DNA of 64,000 bases from an uncultured Clostridium sp. Lineage in GTDB: Bacteria; Bacillota; Clostridia; TANB77; CAG-508. The translations under genes and the position numbers were made by a program. Shown here one piece after another: positions 40,467 to 51,225 of the stretch. Below the pieces are notes generated by a model, which did no database searches, was not told the DNA's origin, and saw only the letters and a list, made by a program, of their open reading frames with translations. The DNA lies in assembly GCA_947427205.1 (NCBI GenBank), contig CANEHB010000004.1, positions 1 to 64,000 on the forward strand, read 5' to 3'. Every line of letters begins with the position of its first letter. Position 1 is the first letter of the stretch.

Positions 40467-43400
40467 TTATAATAATTTTATATTTTCAGGTGATACTATA
40501 TCCTTAAATACTTCAAAAATTTTATCATTTAAAAATATTCCTCCACATGGTTTTACTTCTTCTTTATCAGTAATTTCCATTCTTACATTTATTCTATCAC
40601 CACTAAAAAATTTAATTGCACCTCTTAATCTATCTTTTTGTTCTTCTGTTAAATTAGTTATATCTACATTAACAGTTTTTATTGTATTTATTTTAGTATC
40701 TGCTTTTTCTACATTTTCTAGTTCTTCTGAGAATTCTTTTATGTTACTTACAACAATCTTTACTGGCTCATCTTCTCTTATACTTAATCTTCCATCTACA
40801 AAAACTATATTATCTTCAATTATAAAATTACTTACTTTCGAATAAACACTATCAAATATAATAATTTCTACATTTCCATAAAAATCTTCCAAAGTTACAA
40901 ACGCCATTGTAGTATTTTTTCGTGTAAATTTTTTGGTAACTTTTGAAATAATTCCTACAAATTTAACATTTTGTCCATCTTTATAATCTATAGTTTTCCC
41001 AATTGTTTCCATTTCTTCATTAATTTTTATCATGTTTAATGTAGAAATATTAGCTAATTTTTCAATAGATTCTCTTATTTTATCAAGTGGATGTCCAGAT
41101 ATATATACACCTAGCATTTCCTTTTCTAAACTAAGTAATTCTTTATCTTCCATCTCTTCTTTTTCTGTAAATTTGTATTTTTGAGTTTCTAAATTCACGT
41201 CACCTTCATCAATTAAATCAAACATTGATACTTGATTTTCTATTTTATTTTTACTTTCATTATTTATCGTGTCAATTATTGTTTCAAATGATGCAAGTAG
41301 TGTTGCTCTCGTTTTTCCAAAGTCATCAAATGCTCCTGCTTTTATTAAACTTTCTATGCATTTTTTATTAACTGCTTCATCTTTTATTCTTTCACAGAAT
41401 GATGTAAAACTTTCATATGGTCCATTTTTTTCTCTTTCTTTAACAATACTATCAACTGCTCCTATTCCAACATTTTTTATAGTTCCAAGTCCAAATCTTA
41501 TTTTATTATCAACAACTGTAAATCTTGTTTCACTTTCATTTATATTAGGATTTAGTATTTCAATTCCCATATCTTTACAATCTTGTATATACACTGGTAT
41601 TTTATCTAAATTTCCTAAAAAACTATTTAATGTTGCTGCCATTAATTCTTCTTTATAATATGCTTTTAAATATGCTGTTCTATATGATATTACTGCGTAT
41701 GCTGCTGCATGTGATTTATTAAAAGCATATTTTGCAAATTCAGACATCTCATCAAAAATTTTATCTGCTGACTTTTCATCAATGCCATTTCTAACACATC
41801 CTGGTACTTCGATATTTCCATTCTCGTCAACTTGCCCATTAATAAAAATTTCTCTTTCTTTTGCCATAACATCAAGCTTTTTCTTTCCCATTGCACGTCT
41901 AACTAAATCAGCTCTTCCGAAGCGAGTAGCCTGCTAAATCTCTAACTATTTGCATAACTTGTTCTTGATAAACCATACATCCATAAGTTACATTTAATAT
42001 CGGTTCTAGGGCAGGATGCGTATATTCATTATGACCTGGATTTAATTTACCTTTTATATATCTTGGTATTTGATCCATAGGACCTGGACGATATAGTGAA
42101 ACTCCTGCTACTATATCTTCTAAACAATCTGGTTTTAATTCTTTCATAAAGTTAGTAATGCCAGTGCTTTCAAATTGAAATATACCAAAAGTTTTTCCTT
42201 CTTGCCATAGTTTATAAACTTTTGGATCATCCATTTTTTCATCAAAAACAATATCAATTCCTCTGTTTTTCTTTACTATTTCTAAGCAATTTGCTATTAC
42301 ACTTAAAGTTCTAAGTCCTAAAAAATCCATTTTTAAAAGTCCTAATTCTTCGAGTAGTACCATTGTATATTGAGCAACTACGTTACCATCATTTGTACAT
42401 AATGGTACATATGCATCAACAGGATCTTTAGTTATAACAACTCCGACAAGCATGAGTTGAAGCATTTCTTGGCATTCCTTCTAATCCTCTTGCTATATCT
42501 ATAATGTTTTTAGTAACTTCATCATTTTCATATAAATCTTTAAACTCTCTGTTTTCCTCTAAAGCTTTATCAATTGTAATACCAATTTCAAATGGTATCA
42601 TTTTTGCAAGCTTATCTACGTCACTATATGGAACATCTAAAACTCTTCCAACATCTCTTATAACACTTTTAGCAGACATTGTACCAAAAGTTATAATTTG
42701 AGATACATGATCTCTCCCATATTTTTCTGCAACATAATCTATTACTTCTTGTCTTCTCTCATCTGAAAAGTCCACATCAAAATCAGGCATACTAATTCTA
42801 TCTGGATTTAAAAATCTTTCAAAAAGCAAATTATATTTTAATGGATCTATATCTGTTATTCCTATTGCATATGCAACTATTGAACCAGCTCCAGATCCAC
42901 GTCCTGGTCCTACTGGAATTCCTACTGATTTAGCATAATGAATATAATCCCAAACAATAAGATAATAATCAACATATCCCATTTTTGAAATTATGCCAAG
43001 TTCATATTCTGCTCTATTTTTTATAGTTTCATCATAATCTTTTCCATATCTTTCTTCAATTCCATCCCATGTAAGTTTTCTAAAATATTCTTCATGTGTT
43101 TTAAATTCTTTTGGAACATCATAATTAGGTAATTTTGTAACTCCAAATTCAAATTCAAAATTACATTTATCAGCTATTTTTACAGTATTTTCTATTGCCT
43201 CTGGAACAGCTGAAAAATAATCTGCCATTTCTTCTGGAGATTTTATATAAAATTCATCTGTTTCAAATTTCATTCTATCTTCATCATGAATTTTCTTAGC
43301 TGTTTGTATACATAGCAAAATTTCATGATTATAACTATCTTCTTTTTTTAAATAATGTGCATCATTTGTTCCAACTAATGGAATATCTAATTCTTTTGCA

Positions 43401-43975
43401 AGTCCAATCAATTTTTGATTTACCATTACTTGCTCTGGAAGTCCATTATTTTGAATTTCTAAATAATAATCTTCTCCAAAAAGATTTTTATGCCAAATCG
43501 CTATTTTCTTAGCTTCTTCTAAATCGTCTTTTAAAATTGCTTTATTTATACTTCCTGCTAAACAAGCACTTAAACAAATTAAACCTTCATGATACTTTTC
43601 AAGAATTTCTAAATCAATACGTGGTTTATAATAATATCCTTCAGTAAAACTTATTGATACTAATTTTATTAAATTTTGATATCCTGTTTTATTTTTTGCA
43701 AGTAAAATAAGATGCGCATATTCATCATCAATACCTGCATCTTTATTTAATCTACTTCTAGGTGCTACATATACTTCACATCCTATTATAGGTTTTATTC
43801 CCTCTTTTACGCACTCTTTGTAAAAATTAACGGCTCCATACATTACACCATGGTCTGTAAGTGCTATAGCTTTCATTCCTAGCTCTTTTGCTCTCTTTGG
43901 TAAATCTTTAATTCTACACATACCATCTAGCAAACTATATTCACTATGCACATGTAGATGAACAAAATCTGGCAT
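40467..43975 (-). CDS. dnaE: DNA polymerase III alpha subunit (DnaE), three ORFs joined by two +1 shifts at CGG (42443-42445 and 41917-41919)
   Basis: FVHLHVHSEYSLLDGMCRI; GPGRGSGAGSIVAYAIGITDIDPL; restored THAC-G-VVITKDPVDAYVPL and AGYSL-G-RADLVRRAMGKKK; about 1168 aa. Confidence 0.95.
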
Positions 43976-43987
43976 AAGTATTCTCCT

Positions 43988-44224
43988 TTATATTATTTTT
44001 ATAATTTCTTCTAATCCTTTTCCTTGTACTGTTGGTATTTTTAAAATTTCAAATCTTGAAACTTTATCTCCAAATTTTATTTCTACTATATCTCCCACTT
44101 TAACTTCATAACTTGGTTTTACTATTTTTCCATTTACTGCTATTCTTCCACTATCAGCTGCATCATTTGCAACTGTTCTTCTTTTTATGACTCTACTCAC
44201 TTTTAAAAATTTATCTAGTCTCAT
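43988..44224 (-). CDS. S4-domain RNA-binding protein (RqcP/YabO-like)
   Basis: MRLDKFLKVSRVIKRRTVANDAADSGRIAVNGKIVKPSYEVKVGDIVEI. Confidence 0.9.
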   Translation of the reverse strand: MRLDKFLKVSRVIKRRTVANDAADSGRIAVNGKIVKPSYEVKVGDIVEIKFGDKVSRFEILKIPTVQGKGLEEIIKII

Positions 44225-44351
44225 ATATTAATACCTTTCTTCTATTTTATATCTTAGAAAATAAACTCAAAATTTTCTATTACTTTCTTCGTTCATACAA
44301 CTTAGAAATCACACAGGATAACTAATCTGTACGTCACTTCGTTCCTACAGC

Positions 44352-45245
44352 TTAGAAAACAAAATAATCTTTATATTTTTCAGCTAATCCTAACCAAATA
44401 TCATCATCATATAACTTAAAATACGTAAAAATTCCTTTAGCATCGTCTTTATACCATTTGCCATTTTTCTCTAGCATTAAATTCTTAGCCTCTTTAAAAA
44501 ATTCATATCTTATTTTTCCATTTCCTCTTACAGAACTATATGTTAAATTCATTAAAACTCTATCTTCTTCTAATATTCCACTTTCTATTATCTTCTTTTT
44601 TAATAATTCTATATCATACTTTACAAGTTTTAATTCTACTTTTTCTATTTTTCCATTTTCAATATTTAATATAACATATTCAGCTTCTCCAGTATAAAAT
44701 GGCGAAACTCCACAGCATCCACAATTTACTACTAATTTATTATTTACATATTCATACCACATTTGCTCATGAGTATGTCCAAAAATTAATGCATCTGCAT
44801 CTAAATCTTTAGTGTATTTATTTATTAATTCAGTATTAGTCTTATGTATTTGTTCCTCCACTGATTTAGGTGATCCATGTGCAAATAAAATTTTTACCCC
44901 ATCATATTCTACATACATATAATGTGGTAGTTTTTTTATATATTCTAAATTATCTTTTGAAAGTTCATGATACATAAATTTAACTGTTTTAAATTGTATA
45001 TTTTTCCAATCATACTGTTCTTTATCATATTCTATAAAATATTGTTCTTTATTTCCTTTTAAAACTTTATTACTTATGTTTCTTACAATTTCTAATGTTT
45101 CATTTCCAAAAGGCAAATCATTTACTAAATCTCCTAAAAAAACATAATCTTCTACATTATTTTGCTCTGCATCTTTTATTACAGCTTTTAATGCTACACT
45201 ATTTCCATGAATATCTGAAATAACTGCTACTTTTATTTTTATCAC
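44352..45245 (-). CDS. metallophosphoesterase
   Basis: VAVISDIHGNSVALKAV, FLGDLVND, FAHGSPKS, LIFGHTHEQMW. Confidence 0.92.
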   Translation of the reverse strand: MIKIKVAVISDIHGNSVALKAVIKDAEQNNVEDYVFLGDLVNDLPFGNETLEIVRNISNKVLKGNKEQYFIEYDKEQYDWKNIQFKTVKFMYHELSKDNLEYIKKLPHYMYVEYDGVKILFAHGSPKSVEEQIHKTNTELINKYTKDLDADALIFGHTHEQMWYEYVNNKLVVNCGCCGVSPFYTGEAEYVILNIENGKIEKVELKLVKYDIELLKKKIIESGILEEDRVLMNLTYSSVRGNGKIRYEFFKEAKNLMLEKNGKWYKDDAKGIFTYFKLYDDDIWLGLAEKYKDYFVF

Positions 45246-45522
45246 CCCTATCTTTGGTTCAAACAGATTATATCATGCTCATTTTGGTATTTCAATATAT
45301 AAAAAATAAATGTAAACACATTCTTTTTTGTGTCTACATTTATTTTATCACTTCAATCTTTAGTATATACTTTGATTTTAATACTTCAAACTTCTTAACT
45401 TTTATATTTTTAATTTAAGCAACTTTTTCTTCATAATTTACAATAGTTACTTTTATTTTACTAAAGTAATTTTAAGTACATTTTGATCACTATAATTTTT
45501 AATAAAATTTATACAATTACAA

Positions 45523-45807
45523 CTATTCTAATAAATCTGTTTCAAATAATTTAGTGTTTTTCCAAAAAAATTCTGATTTAACAATATCATTTCTATCCCA
45601 ATCCTTTATACTTGACTCTATATCTGTAACAATACTATATCCCAAACATTTATATATGCAAGAATATTCATGTGATAGGGTAGATAAATAGAATATTGGA
45701 GGTTTATAGTTTACACATCTAAAAAAATTAATTATAAAAATTGTTTCCCATATCAATACTAATAATACTAAAATTTCTATACTAAATTTAATTACTTTTT
45801 TTAACAT
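45523..45807 (-). CDS. small hypothetical membrane protein
   Basis: 94 aa ORF with N-terminal TM, lying between the two copies of a duplicated segment. Confidence 0.5.
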   Translation of the reverse strand: MLKKVIKFSIEILVLLVLIWETIFIINFFRCVNYKPPIFYLSTLSHEYSCIYKCLGYSIVTDIESSIKDWDRNDIVKSEFFWKNTKLFETDLLE

Positions 45808-45907
45808 TATTCACCTCTAAATTTTACTTATTTTGATAACTTTTAATTAAATCCAATAGATAACTATTTATTCTAACACCATATGTATCATCTCTAAATG
45901 TATTTAT

Positions 45908-46065
45908 AAAACATAATCTTCTACATATTTTGCTCTGCATCTTTTATTACAGCTTTTAATGCTACACTATTTCCATGAATATCTGAAATAACTGCTACTC
46001 TTATTTTTATCATCCCTATCTTTGGTTCAAACAGATTATATCATGCTCATTTTTGTATTTCAATA
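45908..46065 (-). pseudogene. duplicated 5' fragment of the metallophosphoesterase gene plus upstream DNA
   Basis: near-identical to 45139-45297 (both end CTATCTTTGGTTCAAACAGATTATATCATGCTCATTTTNGTATTTCAATA). Confidence 0.9.
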
Positions 46066-46149
46066 AGTAATATTTTAAAAATATAAAAAGTCAAGATTTA
46101 TGTTTTTTATAAATCTCGACACAATTTTTATCTATATATTTTGCTTCTT

Positions 46150-46632
46150 CTATCTATATCTTCTATACATACTATTTGTATTGTTTGTATTTGTTATAGA
46201 ATTATCATTTTCTGATAATGCATTTGGTATAAAATTTTCATTATTAAAACTAAATGTATTTGGATTAAATCCTGAAAAATTATTATTTAAACTAAAAGTG
46301 TTATCATTATTTTCGCTACAACAATTATTTCTTCTACAATTATTTTCACAGTTGTTATTTCTGCAGTTGCAATTATTATTTTCACAACCACAATCATCAT
46401 TATTTCTATTTTGAAGTATCATAACTATATAAGCTACTATAAAGGAAATAATTGTATATACTATAGCTGCAACTACAAGTTCTGCTGTTCCACCTAATGC
46501 AAAAGCTACTACTATAAATATTGAAAAAAATATGCCTGCAACTTTATATGGACAATGTATAAAAGTTTCTAATATAGCTGATAAAATTATTGTTGCTATA
46601 GGAATTGCAAAAAAAATTAGTAAAACATTCAT
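46150..46632 (-). CDS. membrane protein with Asn/Cys-rich tail
   Basis: 160 aa; TM segments then NRNNDDCGCENNNCNCRNNNCENNCRRNNCCSENND. Confidence 0.65.
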   Translation of the reverse strand: MNVLLIFFAIPIATIILSAILETFIHCPYKVAGIFFSIFIVVAFALGGTAELVVAAIVYTIISFIVAYIVMILQNRNNDDCGCENNNCNCRNNNCENNCRRNNCCSENNDNTFSLNNNFSGFNPNTFSFNNENFIPNALSENDNSITNTNNTNSMYRRYR

Positions 46633-46718
46633 ACTATAAATACCTCCTATTTTTTTTATAGACTATTTATAATATAATATTCTACTAATTTTCATTTGTT
46701 ACCATAATTTATGTTTTA

Positions 46719-47246
46719 TTATACCTTTTCAGAAGATTGTTTTTTTAATATATCATATCTAAAAATTGCAATTAAAGTAGATACAAAAACAAATACTGAT
46801 GAAATTGAAGCTGTATATGCACTTACTACAAAATTATATATTATCCATAAGAACGCTTGTATAAGATTAAGCTTCCTTATATTTTTCATATTTTTTGAAG
46901 CAACTATTAAAGCATAAGTTATTCCACATCCTATTGCCATAAGACTATAGATATTATTATATGTAATAAATCCTCCAATTAAAGTTGCTATAATAAATAT
47001 TGCTGTTAAAACTTTAGATACTGTCTTATCTTTTTTAGTGTACATGTATGCTACTATTGTAATAACTAATCCAATAGCTTGAGTTATTGTTCCTGAATAT
47101 GCACCTAAAATTATAAAATTAATACCATATAATGTTTTTACAACTATATTTAATATTAAATATAAATTTTTCTTACTTTTTACTTGTATAGCTCCTATCA
47201 TTATTATAGATGCTATTAACCCTATTACTTGTGCTAAAATATTCAT
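46719..47246 (-). CDS. YgjV family membrane protein
   Basis: QVIGLIASIIMIGAIQVKSKKNLYLILNIVVKTLYGINFIILGAYSGTI. Confidence 0.8.
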   Translation of the reverse strand: MNILAQVIGLIASIIMIGAIQVKSKKNLYLILNIVVKTLYGINFIILGAYSGTITQAIGLVITIVAYMYTKKDKTVSKVLTAIFIIATLIGGFITYNNIYSLMAIGCGITYALIVASKNMKNIRKLNLIQAFLWIIYNFVVSAYTASISSVFVFVSTLIAIFRYDILKKQSSEKV

Positions 47247-47265
47247 ACTTTTACTTTCTCCATTT

Positions 47266-48015
47266 TTAATATGTAACTTCTACTAGACATAATCCTCTTG
47301 CTGGCAAGGTTTTTCCTGCTCTTGCTCGTTCTTTACTTTCTATTATATTTGCTATTTCTTCTGGCTTTATTTTACCTATTCCTACATCTAAAAGAGTTCC
47401 TGATATTATTCTTACCATATTATATAAAAAACCACTTCCTGTAAGTTCTATATATATTCTATCATTATCTTCAATCACTTCTGCTTTATATATAGTTCTT
47501 ACACTGCTTTTGCTAGATGTTCCACTTGCTTTAAAAGCCTTAAAATCATGTTCTCCCTCAAATTCTTTAGCAGCTTTTTTCATATTTTCTACATTTAATT
47601 TAATTGGAAAATGATATTCAAAATCTCTATATATTGCACTTCCATATTTTGAATTATTTATTGTATATCTATATTTTTTTGATTTAACAGAATATCTACT
47701 ATGAAATCTCTCTTCTACTTCTTCTGCTGACTTTATTACTATACTTTGTTTTAATTTTGAATTTATTGCAATAGGGAATCTTTCTATATCTATACTACTA
47801 TTAGTTTTAAAATTAGCAGTCTGCCCTAAGCTGTGAACACCACCATCAGTTCTTCCAGAAGCTATTAATTCTATTTCTTCTCCTGTTATCTCTCCTATAG
47901 CTTTTTCTATCTCACCTTGAATGTTTAATTTATTAGGCTGTTTTTGCCAACCATTAAATCCTTTTCCATCATATTCTATTATTAATTTTATATTTCTCAA
48001 CTTTTTTCTCTCCAT
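47266..48015 (-). CDS. truA: tRNA pseudouridine synthase A
   Basis: LIIEYDGKGFNGWQKQPNKLNIQGEIEKAI; ASGRTDGGVHSLGQ; GSGFLYNMVRIISGTLLDVG. Confidence 0.96.
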   Translation of the reverse strand: MERKKLRNIKLIIEYDGKGFNGWQKQPNKLNIQGEIEKAIGEITGEEIELIASGRTDGGVHSLGQTANFKTNSSIDIERFPIAINSKLKQSIVIKSAEEVEERFHSRYSVKSKKYRYTINNSKYGSAIYRDFEYHFPIKLNVENMKKAAKEFEGEHDFKAFKASGTSSKSSVRTIYKAEVIEDNDRIYIELTGSGFLYNMVRIISGTLLDVGIGKIKPEEIANIIESKERARAGKTLPARGLCLVEVTY

Positions 48016-48267
48016 TCATAATTAAGCTTATTAATTTTACATTTTAGGATTTACTTTTTAATTGTATCTATATATTACAATAATTAAAACTACAAATTAT
48101 AATTTTAATTATCTTATCACAAATAGCTATTATAGACAATAACTTATTTAAATACCATTGATTTACTACTTCTATTATGATAGAATTTCATCAGATAAAA
48201 ATATACATTATAAAAATTGCAAAAGATAAAGCCAAAATATATATTTTTTTATAGAGGTGAGATTAAA

Positions 48268-48837
48268 ATGGATTTATTACAAGAAGCAAAAAGCTCTAAT
48301 AAACAAGCCTACAATGAACTTGTTTCAAAATATAATCACATTTTTTACAAAACAGCTAAAATTTATTTTCTTCTTGATGAAGATGTTTATACAGTTATAG
48401 AAGCTTCATTATCACAAACATTTCGTGAACTTATAAATGTAAAAACAGAAAAAGATTTTTTATTTTTAGCAGAAAAAATATTAATTAAAAACTGTGAAAA
48501 TTTAAAACAAGCTTATTCTAAAGACATAGATAAGAAAATTAACTCTAAACAGTTAAGTCTAAATATTGGAGATAAAATAACATCTACAGAAAACATTGTA
48601 GGTTCTGAAGAATATAAAGAATATCGTAAGTCTTCTATTGTTGAAGAATATATTACTAGTATTGAAGAAGATTGTAGATTAATCGCCTTATTATATTATT
48701 ATGCTGATTTTTCAATTTCTGAAATTTCTGTACTTCTTAAAATACCTAACTCTACTATAACACAAAAAGTAGATAAAATAAGAATAAAAATATATGAAAT
48801 GATAAAAAATAAGGAGGTTGATTTATATAATGAATAA
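48268..48837 (+). CDS. sigma-70 family (ECF-like) sigma factor
   Basis: YNELVSKYNHIFYKTAKIYFLLDEDVYTVIEASLSQTFREL... and C-terminal YYYADFSISEISVLLKIPNSTITQKVDKIRIKIYEMI. Confidence 0.8.
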   Translation: MDLLQEAKSSNKQAYNELVSKYNHIFYKTAKIYFLLDEDVYTVIEASLSQTFRELINVKTEKDFLFLAEKILIKNCENLKQAYSKDIDKKINSKQLSLNIGDKITSTENIVGSEEYKEYRKSSIVEEYITSIEEDCRLIALLYYYADFSISEISVLLKIPNSTITQKVDKIRIKIYEMIKNKEVDLYNE

Positions 48838-49882
48838 TTTTGATGAACTACATAAAGAGCAAGATGAATTTATAAAAAACACCTTAAAAGAAGATAAAGT
48901 TATAAGTCAACCAGTACTTGATAATTTTACTAATTATATTGAAAATTCTAATATAAAAGTAAAAAAATATACACATAAACAAAAAAATATTTTTATTTTA
49001 GTTATAATTATTTTAACAATTTTAGTTATTACAGTAAGTTTTACATTATTAAATAAACCTACTTTTACTTCTGAAAAACCAAATACTGATTTATTTTTAA
49101 GTAATACAGTAGAAAACAAAATAGAAAATAAAGTATCAAATAGTATTACTAATGAAAGTAATACATCATCTACCAATACTAGTGAAAACAAATCAAAAGA
49201 TACTAATTCTATTATGGTTGAAATTGAATCTAACACTACTTCAACTAATAGTATTATTGTATCAAATCAAACTAAAAAACCTGATAATTTAAATTTATCT
49301 GATGAAGATTTAAAAGAATTACAAAAACTTATTGAAAGCTATTCTATTGGTATTAAAAGAATATCATACGATGAAGAAACTTTAGAAAGTAACACAATTT
49401 TACTTTTAATTGCAAAAGAATATTTTGATTCTCATTCTTCAAAATCTTCTTTAAAAGTAGATACTACCTATGCTGCAACACTTGAAAATATGCATAAATA
49501 TTTAACAGAATTAACTGGAAATGATTATTCAAATGTCCCTTATATATCAGCATATAGTAATTATATAGGATATTCTACAACATCAAAAACTTATCTTTTA
49601 GGAAAAGATTATAATACAATTACTAAAGAAAAATATGAATGCTCTAATTTAGAAATAACTGATAATAAAGACGGATTATATACAGCAAAAGCTAATGTAA
49701 TAAGAACTTTAAACAAAGAAAACACTAAATATGAAATTACATTTGATTTTAAAATAAATACAAATTATACTTATGAGAAATTTAATATAGAATCACTAAA
49801 GGCAAGAAATATATCCTTATACAATGATAATACTGTACATTTAGTTGAGCAACCAAACATTGTAGAAGAAGATGAGAATTAG
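48818..49882 (+). CDS. membrane protein, putative anti-sigma factor of the adjacent sigma gene
   Basis: overlaps the sigma gene; cytoplasmic N-terminus, one TM, Ser/Thr/Asn-rich linker, extracellular domain. Confidence 0.65.
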   Translation: MIYIMNNFDELHKEQDEFIKNTLKEDKVISQPVLDNFTNYIENSNIKVKKYTHKQKNIFILVIIILTILVITVSFTLLNKPTFTSEKPNTDLFLSNTVENKIENKVSNSITNESNTSSTNTSENKSKDTNSIMVEIESNTTSTNSIIVSNQTKKPDNLNLSDEDLKELQKLIESYSIGIKRISYDEETLESNTILLLIAKEYFDSHSSKSSLKVDTTYAATLENMHKYLTELTGNDYSNVPYISAYSNYIGYSTTSKTYLLGKDYNTITKEKYECSNLEITDNKDGLYTAKANVIRTLNKENTKYEITFDFKINTNYTYEKFNIESLKARNISLYNDNTVHLVEQPNIVEEDEN

Positions 49883-49895
49883 GAAATTTTAGTAT

Positions 49896-50747
49896 ATGAG
49901 TATAAAATTAGTCGCCAGTGATTTAGATGGCACAATTATTGATAGAAATAATAATATTTCAGAAAAAAACTTTAAAGCAATAGATAAACTTCATGAAAAA
50001 AATATTGATTTTGCAATTTGTACAGGGAAATCTTATTCTGTTTCAAAAAAAGTATGTGAACAATTTAATGCAAACTTTGGTATTTTCGGAAATGGAACAC
50101 AAATAATAGATTTTCGTACAGGTGAAGAATTACTTAGAAATACTTTATCTAAAGAAGATTTATTATTCTGTAGTACTCTTGCAAAACGTTATAATTTTCA
50201 TATTCACCTTTATACAGATAATGAAATTATAACAGAAGAATTAAAATACATGGATTTAAGAAATTTCTTACTTAGAAATAAAAATTCTACAGAAAGCTTA
50301 AAATTTAAAATTGTAGATGACATTATAGGTTATATAGAAAAAAATTCTATTGAAGTATTTTCAGCAGTTATATCAACTGAATCTGCTATACTTCCAAGTT
50401 TTGAAAATCTTTTATCTATAAACAAAAATATCGTATATACCTATATTAGTAAAAGAGGAAAATATAGAGATACTACAATAAACAAAGATTATGAATATTT
50501 AAATATCTCCCCTCTTCATATTAATAAAAATGAAGCATTAAATTTTTTAGCAACTCATTTAGAAATTGCAAAAAAAGATATGCTTGCAATTGGTGATAAT
50601 GTAAATGATTTAGAAATGGTTAAAGAAGCTGGCATTGGAGTTGCTGTAAAAGATGCTTATGACGATTTAAAAAATGTTGCTAAATATGTAACTAATGCTT
50701 CTGCTACAGAAGGAGCTTTTGCAGAAGCTATCGAAAAATTTATATAA
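49896..50747 (+). CDS. Cof-type HAD hydrolase
   Basis: KLVASDLDGTIIDRNNNIS; AIGDNVNDLEMVKEAGIGVAVKDA. Confidence 0.93.
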   Translation: MSIKLVASDLDGTIIDRNNNISEKNFKAIDKLHEKNIDFAICTGKSYSVSKKVCEQFNANFGIFGNGTQIIDFRTGEELLRNTLSKEDLLFCSTLAKRYNFHIHLYTDNEIITEELKYMDLRNFLLRNKNSTESLKFKIVDDIIGYIEKNSIEVFSAVISTESAILPSFENLLSINKNIVYTYISKRGKYRDTTINKDYEYLNISPLHINKNEALNFLATHLEIAKKDMLAIGDNVNDLEMVKEAGIGVAVKDAYDDLKNVAKYVTNASATEGAFAEAIEKFI

Positions 50748-50788
50748 AAATAGAGCTTGAAATTTATAAAAAAATCAAGCTCTATTTT
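50746..50788. terminator. bidirectional terminator
   Basis: AAAAATAGAGCTTGA...TCAAGCTCTATTTTA. Confidence 0.8.
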
Positions 50789-50789
50789 A

Positions 50790-51077
50790 TTATCTTTCTT
50801 TATTTGGTGGATTAGATATAACATCTATAAAAGCTTCTCTATAAGTAGTATAAATTGGACATATGTATTTAGTTTCTAAAAAAAGATTTCCTTCCCAACC
50901 AGGATACATTCCCTCATCTAACAAGGCTTTAAAAGAAATAACTTTATATCCTAAACCAATATATTCAACCGTTCCACCATCTTGATATGAAAATAATCCA
51001 AATAATTTAGAACAAAATATTGGTAATTTTTGATTCTTAGCTCTTATATAATCAACTGTAAAGAAAATAATCCACAT
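50790..51077 (-). CDS. hypothetical protein
   Basis: 95 aa ORF. Confidence 0.45.
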   Translation of the reverse strand: MWIIFFTVDYIRAKNQKLPIFCSKLFGLFSYQDGGTVEYIGLGYKVISFKALLDEGMYPGWEGNLFLETKYICPIYTTYREAFIDVISNPPNKER

Positions 51078-51225
51078 TAAAATTACAATTAATATTCTAA
51101 TGAATATCTTTTTTGTTTATTAGCTTTTATTATTATAACTACCAACCATACTAAACCTACTAATAAAGTAACGAATATTGCTTTTGTAATCATATCTATA
51201 TATCCCATATTTTTCCTCTCTAATA

